Below are positions 14,773 to 23,327 of a stretch of 43,283 bases of DNA, one piece after another. Both the position numbers and the translations under genes were made by a program. This DNA is from Deinococcus phoenicis (GTDB taxonomy: Bacteria > Deinococcota > Deinococci > Deinococcales > Deinococcaceae). The first letter of the stretch is position 1. Every line of letters begins with the position of its first letter. The DNA lies in contig NZ_JHAC01000013.1 of the NCBI RefSeq assembly GCF_000599865.1, positions 1 to 43,283 of the forward strand. The letters are read 5' to 3'. The notes beneath the pieces are model-generated. The model ran no database searches. It was not told where the DNA came from and saw only the letters and a list, made by a program, of their open reading frames with translations.

Positions 14773-15248
14773 CCCGCCGCGCTTCCCTGCCCGTTCGCGT
14801 GCAGCGGTTCCGGGAACAGCAGCGCCGCCCGGGCCGCCCGACCGAACTCACCCCTGAGGTCAGCTTCATGATCTGCGAGATGGTGAGGCTGGGCTGCACC
14901 TACGAGGTGGCGGCCGTGGCAGCGGGGGTTGCTGGCAGCACCTTCCGCAGTTGGAAACAGCGCGGCCGTGAGGAACCCGGCAGCATCTACGCCGAGTTTC
15001 TGGCGGACCTCGAAGAAGCCGAGGCCCAGGGCGAGGTCGTTCACCTCCACACCGTCAGCAAGGCCGGGCCGGACGGGGCGAAGTGGATTCTCGCCGCCCG
15101 CCACCCCGAGCGGTACGGCCAGTCCACCAAGGTGAATGTCCTGGTGCGGCAAGAACTCGACACGGCCCTGGACGCCCTGGAAGCTGAACTCACCCCCGAG
15201 GAATACGAGAAGGTGCTCGCTGCCCTCGCCAAACACGCGGGCGGCTGA
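14769..15248 (+). CDS. terS: Terminase small subunit
   Basis: A 159-aa protein just upstream of the large terminase. After a basic N-terminus it has a helix-turn-helix for pac/cos recognition (about residues 27-62, ICEMVRLGCTYEVAAVAAGV...TFRSWKQRG). A central oligomerisation helix (YAEFLADLEEAEAQGEV) and the typical WILAARHPERYG segment (about 103-114) follow. These are all standard for the small terminase family. It starts at an ATGA overlap. Confidence 0.88.
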   Translation: MTRRASLPVRVQRFREQQRRPGRPTELTPEVSFMICEMVRLGCTYEVAAVAAGVAGSTFRSWKQRGREEPGSIYAEFLADLEEAEAQGEVVHLHTVSKAGPDGAKWILAARHPERYGQSTKVNVLVRQELDTALDALEAELTPEEYEKVLAALAKHAGG

Positions 15249-15250
15249 CC

Positions 15251-16783
15251 ATGCCGAGAAGGTTCGCACGGGTTTCCGTGTTCGCGGCAGCGGCTGACCG
15301 TGCCAAGGCCCGCGGCCTCAACCTCAGTGAGGTCACCGAGCGGACCCAGCAGGAGACACGCTCAGCCCGAGCAGGTGACTTCGCCGAACGGGCGACCGAA
15401 GCCTTCACTCCGCACCCCGGCCCCCAGCAGCAGTTCTTCGAGGACCGCACGACTCACGAAGTCTTGTACGGCGGCGCGGCCGGCGGCGGCAAGAGCCACG
15501 CGCTGATGGGCCTGGCCCTGGTGCGGTCCGCCATCCCCGGCCACCAGGCCATTCTCTTCCGTAAGACCTACAAGCAGATCGAGGGCAGTGACGGCCTGCT
15601 CTCCAAGGCGCTCGCCATGTACCTACCCATCGGCATGAAGTACCGCGCCGACGAGTACAAGTTCACGGCCCCCACCGCCGCGAACGTGGTGCTGCGCCAC
15701 CTCTCCGACCGCACCGCCTATCTCGACTATCAGGGGCAGGCGTTCCAACTCGCGGGCTTCGACGAGCTGACCCAGTACACCGAAGAGGAATACCTCTACC
15801 TCTTCTCCCGCCTCCGCAGCACCATCCCCGGTGTGGTGCCGCTGATGCGGGCCAGCGCCAACCCCGGCGGCCCCGGTCACGAGTGGGTGCTGAAACGCTG
15901 GGCCGCCTGGCTCGACCCCCAGCACCCCAACCCCGCTGCGCCCGGTGAGGTCCGCTGGTACCTGCGCGGCGCGGACGGCGTGGAACAGGAAGTGCCCGAA
16001 GGCACGCCCCTCGCCCGTTCCCGCACCTTCATCCCCGCCCGCCTCAGCGACAACCCCAGCCTCACCCACGACGACGAGTACCTCGCCAACCTCAACAGCC
16101 TCCCCGAGCTGGAGCGCCTGCGCCTGCTGAACGGCGACTGGACGGCGGTGCTCGGGGAGGGCATGTACTTCAAGCGGTCCATGTTCCGGGTGCTGGGGGC
16201 GGAGCAGTATCTGGCGCAACTGGAGACGGACCCGGTGGTCACCCGCGTGCGCGTCTGGGACCGCGCGGCCACCGAACCCAGCGAGACGAACAAAGACCCC
16301 GACTGGACGGTGGGCACGCTGGTCGGCAAGACGCGCTCAGGTCGCCTGATCGTGGAAAACGTGCAGCGCTTCCGCAAGGGGCCGCACTTCGTCGAGCACA
16401 AGATCAAGCAGACCTGCGCCGCCGACGCCATCCGCTACGGCACCGACCCACGCAAGGGTGGCGTGATCACCGTGCTGACCCAGGACCCCGGCCAGGCGGG
16501 GAAGTACGAGCGCATGAGCTACGCCCGGTTGCTGGGCGGCCATGACGTGCGCTGGCTGCTGGAACGCAGCATCGGTGACAAGGAAACCCGCGCCCGCCCC
16601 GCCGCCGCTCAGGCCCAGGCCGGGCAGGTCGACGTGGTGGAAGCGGAGTGGAACCGCGAGTGGTTCACGGAGCTGGAGGCGTTTCCGCTGGGGGCGCACG
16701 ATGATCAGGTGGACGGCGTATCCATAGCCTGTATCTGCCTGAACGACAAGATGCCCGCGCGGAGTTCGGGGTGGGTGGCGTAA
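15251..16783 (+). CDS. terL: Terminase large subunit
   Basis: This 510-aa motor-nuclease packages DNA into the prohead. The ATPase has Walker A GGAAGGGKS (74-82) and Walker B with the catalytic Glu in AGFDE (168-172). The coupling-type segment is MRASANPGGPGH. The RNase H-like nuclease has Asp337 (VWDRAATEP) and a C-terminal acidic cluster HDDQVDG (Asp484, Asp485, Asp488). Length is normal. It starts two bases after the small subunit stop. An AT-rich gene on the other strand ends eight bases after its stop, and no terminator is visible between them. Confidence 0.96.
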   Translation: MPRRFARVSVFAAAADRAKARGLNLSEVTERTQQETRSARAGDFAERATEAFTPHPGPQQQFFEDRTTHEVLYGGAAGGGKSHALMGLALVRSAIPGHQAILFRKTYKQIEGSDGLLSKALAMYLPIGMKYRADEYKFTAPTAANVVLRHLSDRTAYLDYQGQAFQLAGFDELTQYTEEEYLYLFSRLRSTIPGVVPLMRASANPGGPGHEWVLKRWAAWLDPQHPNPAAPGEVRWYLRGADGVEQEVPEGTPLARSRTFIPARLSDNPSLTHDDEYLANLNSLPELERLRLLNGDWTAVLGEGMYFKRSMFRVLGAEQYLAQLETDPVVTRVRVWDRAATEPSETNKDPDWTVGTLVGKTRSGRLIVENVQRFRKGPHFVEHKIKQTCAADAIRYGTDPRKGGVITVLTQDPGQAGKYERMSYARLLGGHDVRWLLERSIGDKETRARPAAAQAQAGQVDVVEAEWNREWFTELEAFPLGAHDDQVDGVSIACICLNDKMPARSSGWVA

Positions 16784-16791
16784 TGTAAGCC

Positions 16792-17448
16792 TTAAAAGGG
16801 ACGATTCGCGCCAGGTGGTAGAAGTACATCAGCCAATTGAGCTGTCCACTTCATAGTCATTAAACCTACTTCAAGTTCAGTAAGTACAACGACCATGCAC
16901 AGTTTTACAATCTGATCCGGCTTAAGACTAAGAGGGCTAGGTTCTAATTCTTTGACAATCCTCTCTTGAGCCTCTTTGTCTAAAGACAAATACATTTCTT
17001 GAGCCTCTTTTTTGGTAACCTCCCTCCCTGCGTCTAATTCATGTGCCGGGTTATTTCTAAAGTCTCTTATTTTGTGTAGAACGTCTCCTAAGCGGGCCAA
17101 GGATATGTCACTGGAAGCTAGCGCATCTATTTTGCTAACTAGTCGCTTATCTTTCGGCTTTAGCTTAGTAAATACAATTATCTTATCTAAAACCCTCTCT
17201 ATGTGCAGGGTGCCACGAATTGAGAAGGCTAGTTTGTCTTCAGTAATGAGATCACTTACAAATAAGTGATTTCCACTTTTAATTTCTTCCTCAAAATCAT
17301 CAAAATCTTTTAACTCCTCTTCCACTATCTTGTTAATCACTTTTTTAGCTAAAATAAAGTCTATTAAGGAAAGCCTTCTCTCAAATGACTTTAAAATCCC
17401 CTCTTTTGCCATCAGGAGATTTTTACGATAGTTCTCAGCGTATTCCAT
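16792..17448 (-). CDS. AT-rich HEPN-like accessory protein
   Basis: A 218-aa protein encoded against the late operon, between terL and the scaffold gene. Its codons are markedly AT-rich compared with all flanking genes, a clear sign of horizontal acquisition. The region IRDFRNNPAHEL contains Arg131-x4-His136, the HEPN-type R(N)xxxxH motif. With the preceding helices (LHIERVLDKII, LVSKIDALA...LARLGDVLHK) it resembles the MltR/DUF4145-like HEPN arrangement. HEPN proteins are often RNases in toxin and abortive-infection systems. The ATG is preceded at 6 bases by TATTCT, so it probably has its own leaderless transcript and is expressed from the prophage. Confidence 0.75.
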   Translation of the reverse strand: MEYAENYRKNLLMAKEGILKSFERRLSLIDFILAKKVINKIVEEELKDFDDFEEEIKSGNHLFVSDLITEDKLAFSIRGTLHIERVLDKIIVFTKLKPKDKRLVSKIDALASSDISLARLGDVLHKIRDFRNNPAHELDAGREVTKKEAQEMYLSLDKEAQERIVKELEPSPLSLKPDQIVKLCMVVVLTELEVGLMTMKWTAQLADVLLPPGANRPF

Positions 17449-17454
17449 GCGCTG

Positions 17455-17460
17455 AGAATA
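17455..17460 (-). promoter_or_regulatory. -10 box of the HEPN-like gene (leaderless)
   Basis: On the minus strand TATTCT lies exactly 6 bases before ATG 17448, the same hexamer and distance as in the cro promoter. No TTGACA is found at 17 bases. A TGACA that is part of the divergent late-promoter box lies 14 bases upstream, so the two promoters nearly abut. Confidence 0.55.
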
Positions 17461-17470
17461 TCAGCCTGCC

Positions 17471-17500
17471 GGGTGTCACCCCCCAGCCCATCCTGTCCTT
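17471..17500 (+). promoter_or_regulatory. Late promoter of the scaffold/capsid unit
   Basis: Box GGGTGTCAC (17471-17479), 9 bases, then the -10-like CATCCT (17489-17494) followed by G. The predicted start is about 17501. Unlike most copies it has a leader of about 46 bases with an AAAGGA ribosome binding site before ATG 17547, which suits the high expression needed for capsid proteins. Confidence 0.7.
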
Positions 17501-17546
17501 ACACCGCTCTGGTAGCGGCAGCGCCAGGTGCGCGAAAGGACAGAAC

Positions 17547-18266
17547 ATGCCTGAGCAGAAGCAAGTGACCATCACCGTGAATGACGACGGCACCGTCGAT
17601 CTCGCCGCCTTCGCCTCTGACCCCGACCTGAAGAAGGTCAAGGGCGTTATTGACGGGCTGCGAACCGAGTCGGCAGGACACCGCACCAAGACCGGTGAAC
17701 TCACCGCGAAGTTGGAAGCGGCTCAGGCCCGCATCTCGACCCTGGAAGGCAGCAGCAACCTCACCGACGCCGAGCGGGGCGAGCTGAAGACCCTGCGCGA
17801 GTTCCGCGAGGCGGCCGGCGTCACCAGCGCCGACGACCTCAAGCGGCTGCGTGAGGACGCCCAGTTCGGCCAGTCCCGCCGCGTGGATGACCGCCTGGGC
17901 GACCTGGCCCGCGTGCTGGGGGCCGACGCTGGTGCGCTGAAGAAGCTCTCCGGCATCCGTGATCTGGAAACCAAGGTGGAGCGCGAGAAGGTCATCGTCA
18001 ACGACGCCGAGACCACCCGCGAGACGCCGATGGTCAAGGTGAACGGCGTGTGGGAGCCGCTGAAGGGCTACGTCGAACGCGAGTACGCGCCCTTCAAGGC
18101 GGTGCTGTGGCCCGAAGGGGACAAGAAGCAGGACCCCGTCTCTCTGCCGGGCGTGCCCGGTGCGCGCGGGAACGGCCAGGGCCAGGGCGGGGCGGCAGAT
18201 CAGCAACAGGACGAACCCGACTTCTTCGCCGCCATGTTCGACACCGGCGGCGCTGCCAGGAGCTAA
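17547..18266 (+). CDS. Capsid scaffolding protein
   Basis: A 239-aa protein directly before the major capsid gene. It starts at ATG 17547 after AAAGGA; the frame is open further upstream but that part is leader. The pattern is typical of scaffolds: a short strand region, a helical coiled-coil core (about residues 35-150, HRTKTGELTAKLEAAQARISTLEG), then a Gly/Gln-rich linker and a short acidic C-terminal segment (DEPDFFAAMFD), the kind that contacts the capsid protein. No protease domain is evident. Confidence 0.85.
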   Translation: MPEQKQVTITVNDDGTVDLAAFASDPDLKKVKGVIDGLRTESAGHRTKTGELTAKLEAAQARISTLEGSSNLTDAERGELKTLREFREAAGVTSADDLKRLREDAQFGQSRRVDDRLGDLARVLGADAGALKKLSGIRDLETKVEREKVIVNDAETTRETPMVKVNGVWEPLKGYVEREYAPFKAVLWPEGDKKQDPVSLPGVPGARGNGQGQGGAADQQQDEPDFFAAMFDTGGAARS

Positions 18267-18269
18267 TCC

Positions 18270-19298
18270 ATGCCGAGACCCACCCTTGAAGTCATCACCC
18301 GCAACAGCGGCCAGGCCAAGCGTAGCATCGTGCGCCGCTACCAGCAGCTCAGCCTGCTGATGCAACTCCTGCCTTTCGACAACTCCGTCGTGCCCAGCCT
18401 GAGCGGCGGCGGTGGCCGCAGCCTCGCCTACGCCTACGAGCGCGACAAGCAGCCGCGCGGGGCGCAGTTCCGCGACTGGTACCAGGATTACCCTGCCGAC
18501 TACCAGGACACCGAGCCCGTGGTCACGTACCTGCGCCCCCTGGGCGGCGCGTTCGAGATCGACCGCGTGTTCGTCCAGGCGGACGGCAGCATCAGCCCCA
18601 GCACGCCGGGCCTGGGCAGCTTCGTGAACGAGAACGTGGACGCGCTGGCCCGCGCCACGGTGGGCCTGTTCGCCAACACGGCGGTGAACGGGGACAAGAA
18701 GGTGAATAACCTGGCCTTCGACGGGCTGAGCACCATCCTCGACGGCACCACCAGCGAGTTCAACGGCTCCGGCCTGACCATCGCCGAGGGCGCCACGGTG
18801 GACAACTACACCACGGCGACCACGGCCATGAAGAAGTTCATCAACCGCATCAAGGCGCGAGGCCTCGCGCCTGTCATCTTCACCAACGAGGACAGCGCCC
18901 TGCGCCTGGAGATGGCGGCCATCAAGCTGGGCTACACCGACCGCAAGCCCTCCGGGTTCGGGCAGGACATCGTGAACTTCGCCGGTGCCCCGATCATCGA
19001 CCTGGGGGCGCGTGTCGGCACCACTGGCGACAGCGCCGCCGACAGCGTGATTCCCACCACGACCGGCGCGGGGGCCTCGGGCGGCCTGACCGACATCTAC
19101 ATCGTCGGCCTGGGTCTGAGCGGCTTCCATGGCGTCACCCTCACTGGGGACAGCGGCGTGACGTACTACAGCAACCTGGGCGACACCAAGCCCGGCGTCA
19201 CCAAGCGTGTGGAGTGCGAGATGGTCGGCACTGTCGCCCTCAAGGACACCAAGGCCGCCTACGTCCTGCGTGACGTGCGCGTGCAGCCGCAGGTCTGA
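18270..19298 (+). CDS. Major capsid protein (HK97 fold)
   Basis: A 342-aa capsid protein starting at ATG after AGGAGC. It has a short N-terminal arm, an E-loop-like Gly-rich section (LSGGGGRSLAYAYERD), the spine helix FVNENVDALARATVGLFANTA, and the typical A-domain stretch with a conserved test-like loop (APVIFTNEDSALRLEMAA). It ends in strands VECEMVGTVALKDTKAA. The order and the scaffold before it support the assignment. There is no separate head protease in the window. Confidence 0.92.
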   Translation: MPRPTLEVITRNSGQAKRSIVRRYQQLSLLMQLLPFDNSVVPSLSGGGGRSLAYAYERDKQPRGAQFRDWYQDYPADYQDTEPVVTYLRPLGGAFEIDRVFVQADGSISPSTPGLGSFVNENVDALARATVGLFANTAVNGDKKVNNLAFDGLSTILDGTTSEFNGSGLTIAEGATVDNYTTATTAMKKFINRIKARGLAPVIFTNEDSALRLEMAAIKLGYTDRKPSGFGQDIVNFAGAPIIDLGARVGTTGDSAADSVIPTTTGAGASGGLTDIYIVGLGLSGFHGVTLTGDSGVTYYSNLGDTKPGVTKRVECEMVGTVALKDTKAAYVLRDVRVQPQV

Positions 19299-19300
19299 TC

Positions 19301-19645
19301 GTGGGCGGCAAGGCAGCCGAGTACGCGCGGGAACTGGAGCGGCAGGCGTTCGAGAAGACGCAGGCCGTCCAGCTCCCGCCCACTGACCCCATCCGGCGTG
19401 CGAAAGTGCTGGACAGGGTGCCCGCGCCGAAAGACACCGGTGCACCGAACGGCACCGCGGGAAAGGCAGATGGGGCGGACGGCGGCAGCATCCCGGGCGG
19501 GGCGTCTGAGGGTGTGCCCACCCCGGACAGCATCCCCGAGGTGCAGCCCACATCCGCCCAGGAATCCCGGCCTGCCCAGCCTGAAGGGGCAGACGAGAAG
19601 CCCAAGGCTCCCCGTCGTCCCCGACCCGCGAAGGCCACGGAATGA
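19301..19645 (+). CDS. Low-complexity head protein, unknown (114 aa)
   Basis: It starts at GTG 19301, just after the capsid stop. About 35 residues of amphipathic helix are followed by a Pro/Gly/Ala/Lys-rich, probably disordered tail. It may be a capsid decoration or scaffold-like accessory protein. Its stop overlaps the next start (ATGA). No family is recognised. Confidence 0.6.
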   Translation: MGGKAAEYARELERQAFEKTQAVQLPPTDPIRRAKVLDRVPAPKDTGAPNGTAGKADGADGGSIPGGASEGVPTPDSIPEVQPTSAQESRPAQPEGADEKPKAPRRPRPAKATE

Positions 19646-19962
19646 CCCAGCCGCCCGCCATGTCCGAGGCCGACGCCCTGCAACACCTGCGGGACGCCCT
19701 GGGCGAGAACTACGCCGGGGCCACCGATGAGGCCACCCTCACCCGTGCCCTGTGGGTGGACGCGGCGGGCGGGCGGCTGCGGCCCTGGGCGACGGCGGCG
19801 CGGCTGATCAAGTTCAATACCGAGTACGAGGTCGACGAGGGGCTGAAGGCCCGTGTGGACCGCAAGCTGGCCGAGCTGGCAGACACCCAGCGCGGGGCGG
19901 ACGCGGCAGCCGGGCGATCTGGGAGACCTGCTTTCGGTGGCGTCACCTGGGGAGACCTGTAG
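19642..19962 (+). CDS. Probable head-tail connector component (106 aa)
   Basis: This 106-aa, mostly helical protein has the size and position of gp6-like/adaptor proteins that follow capsid genes (DALQHLRDALGENY...DEATLTRALWVDAAGGRLRPW). I cannot match it to a specific family with certainty. It is the last gene of the capsid transcription unit and is followed by a terminator. Confidence 0.6.
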   Translation: MTQPPAMSEADALQHLRDALGENYAGATDEATLTRALWVDAAGGRLRPWATAARLIKFNTEYEVDEGLKARVDRKLAELADTQRGADAAAGRSGRPAFGGVTWGDL

Positions 19963-19986
19963 GCCCGCGTCTAGCCGCTCTTTTTG

Positions 19987-20010
19987 CCGCCCCCCGTGGG
20001 CGGTTTTCTT
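19987..20010 (+). terminator. Intrinsic terminator of the capsid unit
   Basis: CCGCCC (19987-19992) and GGGCGG (19998-20003) form the stem, followed by TTTTCTT. The next late-promoter box begins six bases after the T tract. Confidence 0.8.
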
Positions 20011-20015
20011 CTGCC

Positions 20016-20045
20016 GGGTGTCACCCCGGGCGGCACGCTGGGGAC
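20016..20045 (+). promoter_or_regulatory. Late promoter of the portal unit
   Basis: Box GGGTGTCAC (20016-20024), 9 bases, -10-like CACGCT (20034-20039) followed by G. ATG 20046 follows exactly 21 bases after the box, so the transcript is probably leaderless. Confidence 0.75.
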
Positions 20046-20345
20046 ATGGAAACGCAGCGTCTCGCCGTCTATCCGCACACGCCGACGCCGCCCGGCACGG
20101 TGGTGAGCCTGCAAGGCTTCCCCGGCACCTTCACCGTGTTGAGCAGCTTCACCGCCTACGCTGACGGGAAGAAACGCACGGCGTACATCCTGGCCGATGA
20201 GCGGGGTGAAGCCTGCGTGGCCCTGAACACCTGGCACACCCCCTTCAGCTTTCTCTCGGAACGCCTCGCCCAGCTTCAGGCGGCGGGGCAGGAACTGGCG
20301 GAGCTGAAGGAAGCCCTCCGGCGGGCGGTCGGGGAAGAGCGTTGA
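20046..20345 (+). CDS. Small head protein, unknown (99 aa)
   Basis: It starts at ATG 20046, directly behind the late promoter. The longer frame upstream crosses a terminator and promoter. The N-terminal half is strand-rich (PPGTVVSLQGFPGTFTVLSSF...KKRTAYILADERGEACVAL), reminiscent of a small SH3-like barrel. A C-terminal helix follows. Its stop overlaps the portal start by one base. Unknown role in head assembly. Confidence 0.7.
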   Translation: METQRLAVYPHTPTPPGTVVSLQGFPGTFTVLSSFTAYADGKKRTAYILADERGEACVALNTWHTPFSFLSERLAQLQAAGQELAELKEALRRAVGEER

Positions 20346-21811
20346 TGGATACGGCGCAACTCCTCCAGCTTCAGCGGATGCAGGCACGGCTGGCGGACGT
20401 CCGCACCCGCATGACCCGCGAGACGGCCATGCGCGAGCTGTACGCGGACCGCTTCGGCAGTGACCTGCTGGGGGACATGGCCGCCAACTTCTCCCCGGAG
20501 ACGCTGGATATGGCCTTGCAGGGTGAGAACCCCTTCCGTGAGGCCGTGCAGCGCCTGGTGGTGCCCGTGCGGGCGGGCGGCGCGCAGTGGACCGGCGACG
20601 ACACCTGGACGGACGACCGCAAGGCGTATCTGAAGGGGCTGGCGGGCCTCTTCGGGAAGGTCGTCACCACCCTGGCTCTGACCGGCAAGGCCGCCGTGCT
20701 GCCGTGGAAAGGGCCGGACGGGCAGGTGCGCGTGACCGCCCTGCGCGGTTATCTGCACCCGGTCTACAGCAGCAGCGACCCCGACCAGTTGGAGCGTGTG
20801 CTGAGCGTCACCACGTCGGATGGCGGTCCGGCGGGCATCCGCTACACGGTCTGGGCCTTCGAGGCCGGGCGCGTGACCATCCACCGCGACCTCGACGACC
20901 CGACGCGGTACGCGCTCACGCCGGGGGAGGAGATCGAGCTGCCCTACGCGGCGGGGCGGCTGCCACTGGCCTTCGTCGCCTTCGACGAGGACGGCGAAGG
21001 TCAGCCTTACAGCCCCGGTGACGTGTGCTACTCCGCCTTCCGGCGCTTCCTGCACCGACTCGTGCAGGAGAACGTCACCTACCACAGCGGCGCGTACAAG
21101 CAGAAGGTCATCTACGGGAACAACGGCCCGGTCCCGGCCCTTGGCCCCTTCAAGCTGCTGGAACTCGACAGCGAGGCGAAGTATGAGGAACACGGCGCGG
21201 ACACGGCCCTGATCAAGCAAATGACCGACGCGCGCGAGGCAGCCGGGCGCAGTGTATGGGCGTCGGCAGGGGCACCGGAGGCCCAGCACGGGGCCGGTGA
21301 ATCTGGCGAGGCGCGGGCCATCGCGGGCCAGATGCACGAGCAGACCTGTGATGACCTGGGCGACAAGGGCGCGGCGCTGCTGACCGATGCCGCCGCGCTG
21401 CTCGCCGGGATGGGCGTCACGCCGAAGCCCATCGAGTTCACCTGCCGCCCCCTCTTCGTGGCGAAGCGCGCGGCCGAGCAGGCGAACCTGGGCGCGCTGT
21501 ACCGCGACAAGGGCATCAGCCGCGGGGAACTGCTGCTGCGTCTTCAGGACAGTGGCCTGACCATCAGCGCCGACGAGCTGAAGCGGGCGGCGGCAGAGTC
21601 GGGTGACTTCGCACGGGCGGTGGCGTTGCTGAACGCGGGTGCGCCCACGTATATCGCACTCGACCTGCTGCGCCAGGCCGGCATGACCGTCATCACCGAG
21701 CAGGACGTGGAGGCGCAGCGTGCCCTCGACCTGGCTGATGCGGGGGGCGAGGGCGAACCGCTGAACGACCTGACCGGCAACCCGGACGACCTGACCGACC
21801 CGGCGGCGTGA
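20345..21811 (+). CDS. Portal protein
   Basis: A 488-aa portal of the SPP1 gp6-like type, forming the dodecameric channel for DNA entry. Recognisable parts are the N-terminal helices, the mid section with alternating strands (VTALRGYLHPVYSSSDPDQLERVL), and the segment FLHRLVQENVTYHSGAYKQKVIYG before the crown. The long helical C-terminus carries an acidic tail (about residues 400-488). ATG 20345 overlaps the upstream stop. The gene lies after, not before, the capsid gene, an unusual order. The MuF gene follows two bases downstream. Confidence 0.85.
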   Translation: MDTAQLLQLQRMQARLADVRTRMTRETAMRELYADRFGSDLLGDMAANFSPETLDMALQGENPFREAVQRLVVPVRAGGAQWTGDDTWTDDRKAYLKGLAGLFGKVVTTLALTGKAAVLPWKGPDGQVRVTALRGYLHPVYSSSDPDQLERVLSVTTSDGGPAGIRYTVWAFEAGRVTIHRDLDDPTRYALTPGEEIELPYAAGRLPLAFVAFDEDGEGQPYSPGDVCYSAFRRFLHRLVQENVTYHSGAYKQKVIYGNNGPVPALGPFKLLELDSEAKYEEHGADTALIKQMTDAREAAGRSVWASAGAPEAQHGAGESGEARAIAGQMHEQTCDDLGDKGAALLTDAAALLAGMGVTPKPIEFTCRPLFVAKRAAEQANLGALYRDKGISRGELLLRLQDSGLTISADELKRAAAESGDFARAVALLNAGAPTYIALDLLRQAGMTVITEQDVEAQRALDLADAGGEGEPLNDLTGNPDDLTDPAA

Positions 21812-21812
21812 C

Positions 21813-23327
21813 GTGGCAGACCTGCGCCTCACCGAGCTGCTGCGGGTCCTCGACCTGGCCGCCCTGCGCGAGAAGCGCGATCTGGACGACATGCGCCGCG
21901 CGGTGGTGCGCCAGTACCGTGTCATCTCGCTTGACGAGGCCGCCCGCCAGCTTCGCGCCGCCTTGGACGCCCCCAACCCCAACAGTGCCCGCGCCCGAAC
22001 CGATCTCACCCTGAAGGCGCTGGACATCGCCGTGAAGGAACTGGGCCTGCCGCCGCAACGGGCCGAGCAGATCGTGCGCCGCGCCGTGCGGGACCGGGTG
22101 CAGACGCATGACGAGCTGCTGCGCCTCCAGAATCCGGCCCTGACCTTCAACGATCCCGCCGAGGTGCAGGCCCGCGCGGTGGGCACAGCGCGGCGGGACA
22201 TGAACACCTACTGGGAGAAGGAACAGCGCCGCTTCCGCAACGACGTGAGCCGCACCATTCGCCAGGCCATCCGGCAGGGCCTGCCGCCCGAAAAGGCGGC
22301 GGACCTGCTGGAGAAACGGCTGGGGGTGAGCCGGAGCCGGGCGGTGCTTGTGGCGACCGACCAGATGCTCACCGCAGCGGCCAACGCGGATCGGCAGCGG
22401 CAGCGCGACATGGGCATCAAGGAATACCTCTGGCGGACCGTTGGCGATAACCGTGTGCGGCGGGAACACCAGCTCAGGAACGGTGCGCGGTACCGGTGGG
22501 CGGACGGGGGGGAGTATCCAGGCTTTGCCATTCGCTGTCGGTGCCGGGCTGTGCCCCTTGTTAGGGCTGCCGTGCCCGATACTGACGCGACCCTCCTCCC
22601 CATGACGGAAGCTGCTCATCCCTCCACCACCCCTCCCGAGTCCCTCCCCCGGCCCAACATCCGAACGTACGTGGATGGCCCGCTCGAACGGCGGTTAGCG
22701 CGAGTGTTGGACAGGTTACATACAGACCATCCGCCCACGCGAGGCCGCCCCCAGTTCTTCATCGCGCGGTCTGCCGACGAGCTGGGCCAATTCATCAACG
22801 TCCTGCGCCTTGATCCCAATGAGGCCCGTAAGGCAGCAGCCTTGTATGCCTACGACGCCCATGCGGTGGTGATCAGCCCCCAACTCCGCGACCTGCTAGA
22901 CCATCCTGATGATCGTTACCGCTTGGCCGGTTTGAGGTACATGGCACATGAGTGGTGGCATGTGATGCGGGTGGATCGCCAGCGGGTGTATGGCCTGGAG
23001 GAGGGGGGCGCGGAATTGTTCGCCGACCGCGTGACTCGCGTTCTGACCGGTGTGCCTGGCGAGTTGCGGCGAATTCAGGAGTATGCGGGTCTGGCGTCTG
23101 GTGCTGAGCTTCTCGGGGAGGCGGCCAGGGGTCCGGGAAATGCCCTGGCCTGGGTTCTCGCTTCCCGAGAGCAGGCAGACGTAGGGGCGTGGTTTGCCGC
23201 GCAGCTCAAGGAACTCGGTGTGCCCGGTGATGATATTGCTGTCATCAGCAGTTACAATGGGCACACGCCTGGAAGCTGGGTTCAGCTCGTCCAGCAGGCG
23301 CTCCGAAGGGCAGGTGAGAAGTCATGA
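21813..23327 (+). CDS. MuF-type head protein fused to an HExxH metallopeptidase domain
   Basis: A 504-aa protein starting at GTG one base after the portal stop. Residues about 110-250 are a phage Mu gpF-like domain, with NTYWEKEQRRFRNDVSRTI and the conserved end RTVGDNRVRREHQLRNG...RCRCRAV. After a linker (about 255-275) comes a separate domain. Its motif is HEWWH (His379-Glu380-x-x-His383), followed by GLEEGGAELFADR (Glu396/397, Glu401), the pattern of a gluzincin zinc peptidase. MuF proteins are known to carry variable C-terminal toxin or enzyme domains. The peptidase may act in the head or be injected; a small coupled gene follows. The DNA of this second part is visibly less GC-rich than the MuF part. 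Confidence 0.85.
   Translation: MADLRLTELLRVLDLAALREKRDLDDMRRAVVRQYRVISLDEAARQLRAALDAPNPNSARARTDLTLKALDIAVKELGLPPQRAEQIVRRAVRDRVQTHDELLRLQNPALTFNDPAEVQARAVGTARRDMNTYWEKEQRRFRNDVSRTIRQAIRQGLPPEKAADLLEKRLGVSRSRAVLVATDQMLTAAANADRQRQRDMGIKEYLWRTVGDNRVRREHQLRNGARYRWADGGEYPGFAIRCRCRAVPLVRAAVPDTDATLLPMTEAAHPSTTPPESLPRPNIRTYVDGPLERRLARVLDRLHTDHPPTRGRPQFFIARSADELGQFINVLRLDPNEARKAAALYAYDAHAVVISPQLRDLLDHPDDRYRLAGLRYMAHEWWHVMRVDRQRVYGLEEGGAELFADRVTRVLTGVPGELRRIQEYAGLASGAELLGEAARGPGNALAWVLASREQADVGAWFAAQLKELGVPGDDIAVISSYNGHTPGSWVQLVQQALRRAGEKS

Noticed and set aside
17499..19661. A 720-aa antisense frame over scaffold and capsid genes
   Set aside because: Same cause; low-complexity Arg/Gly/Val composition, no ribosome binding site, and it crosses several well-supported genes.
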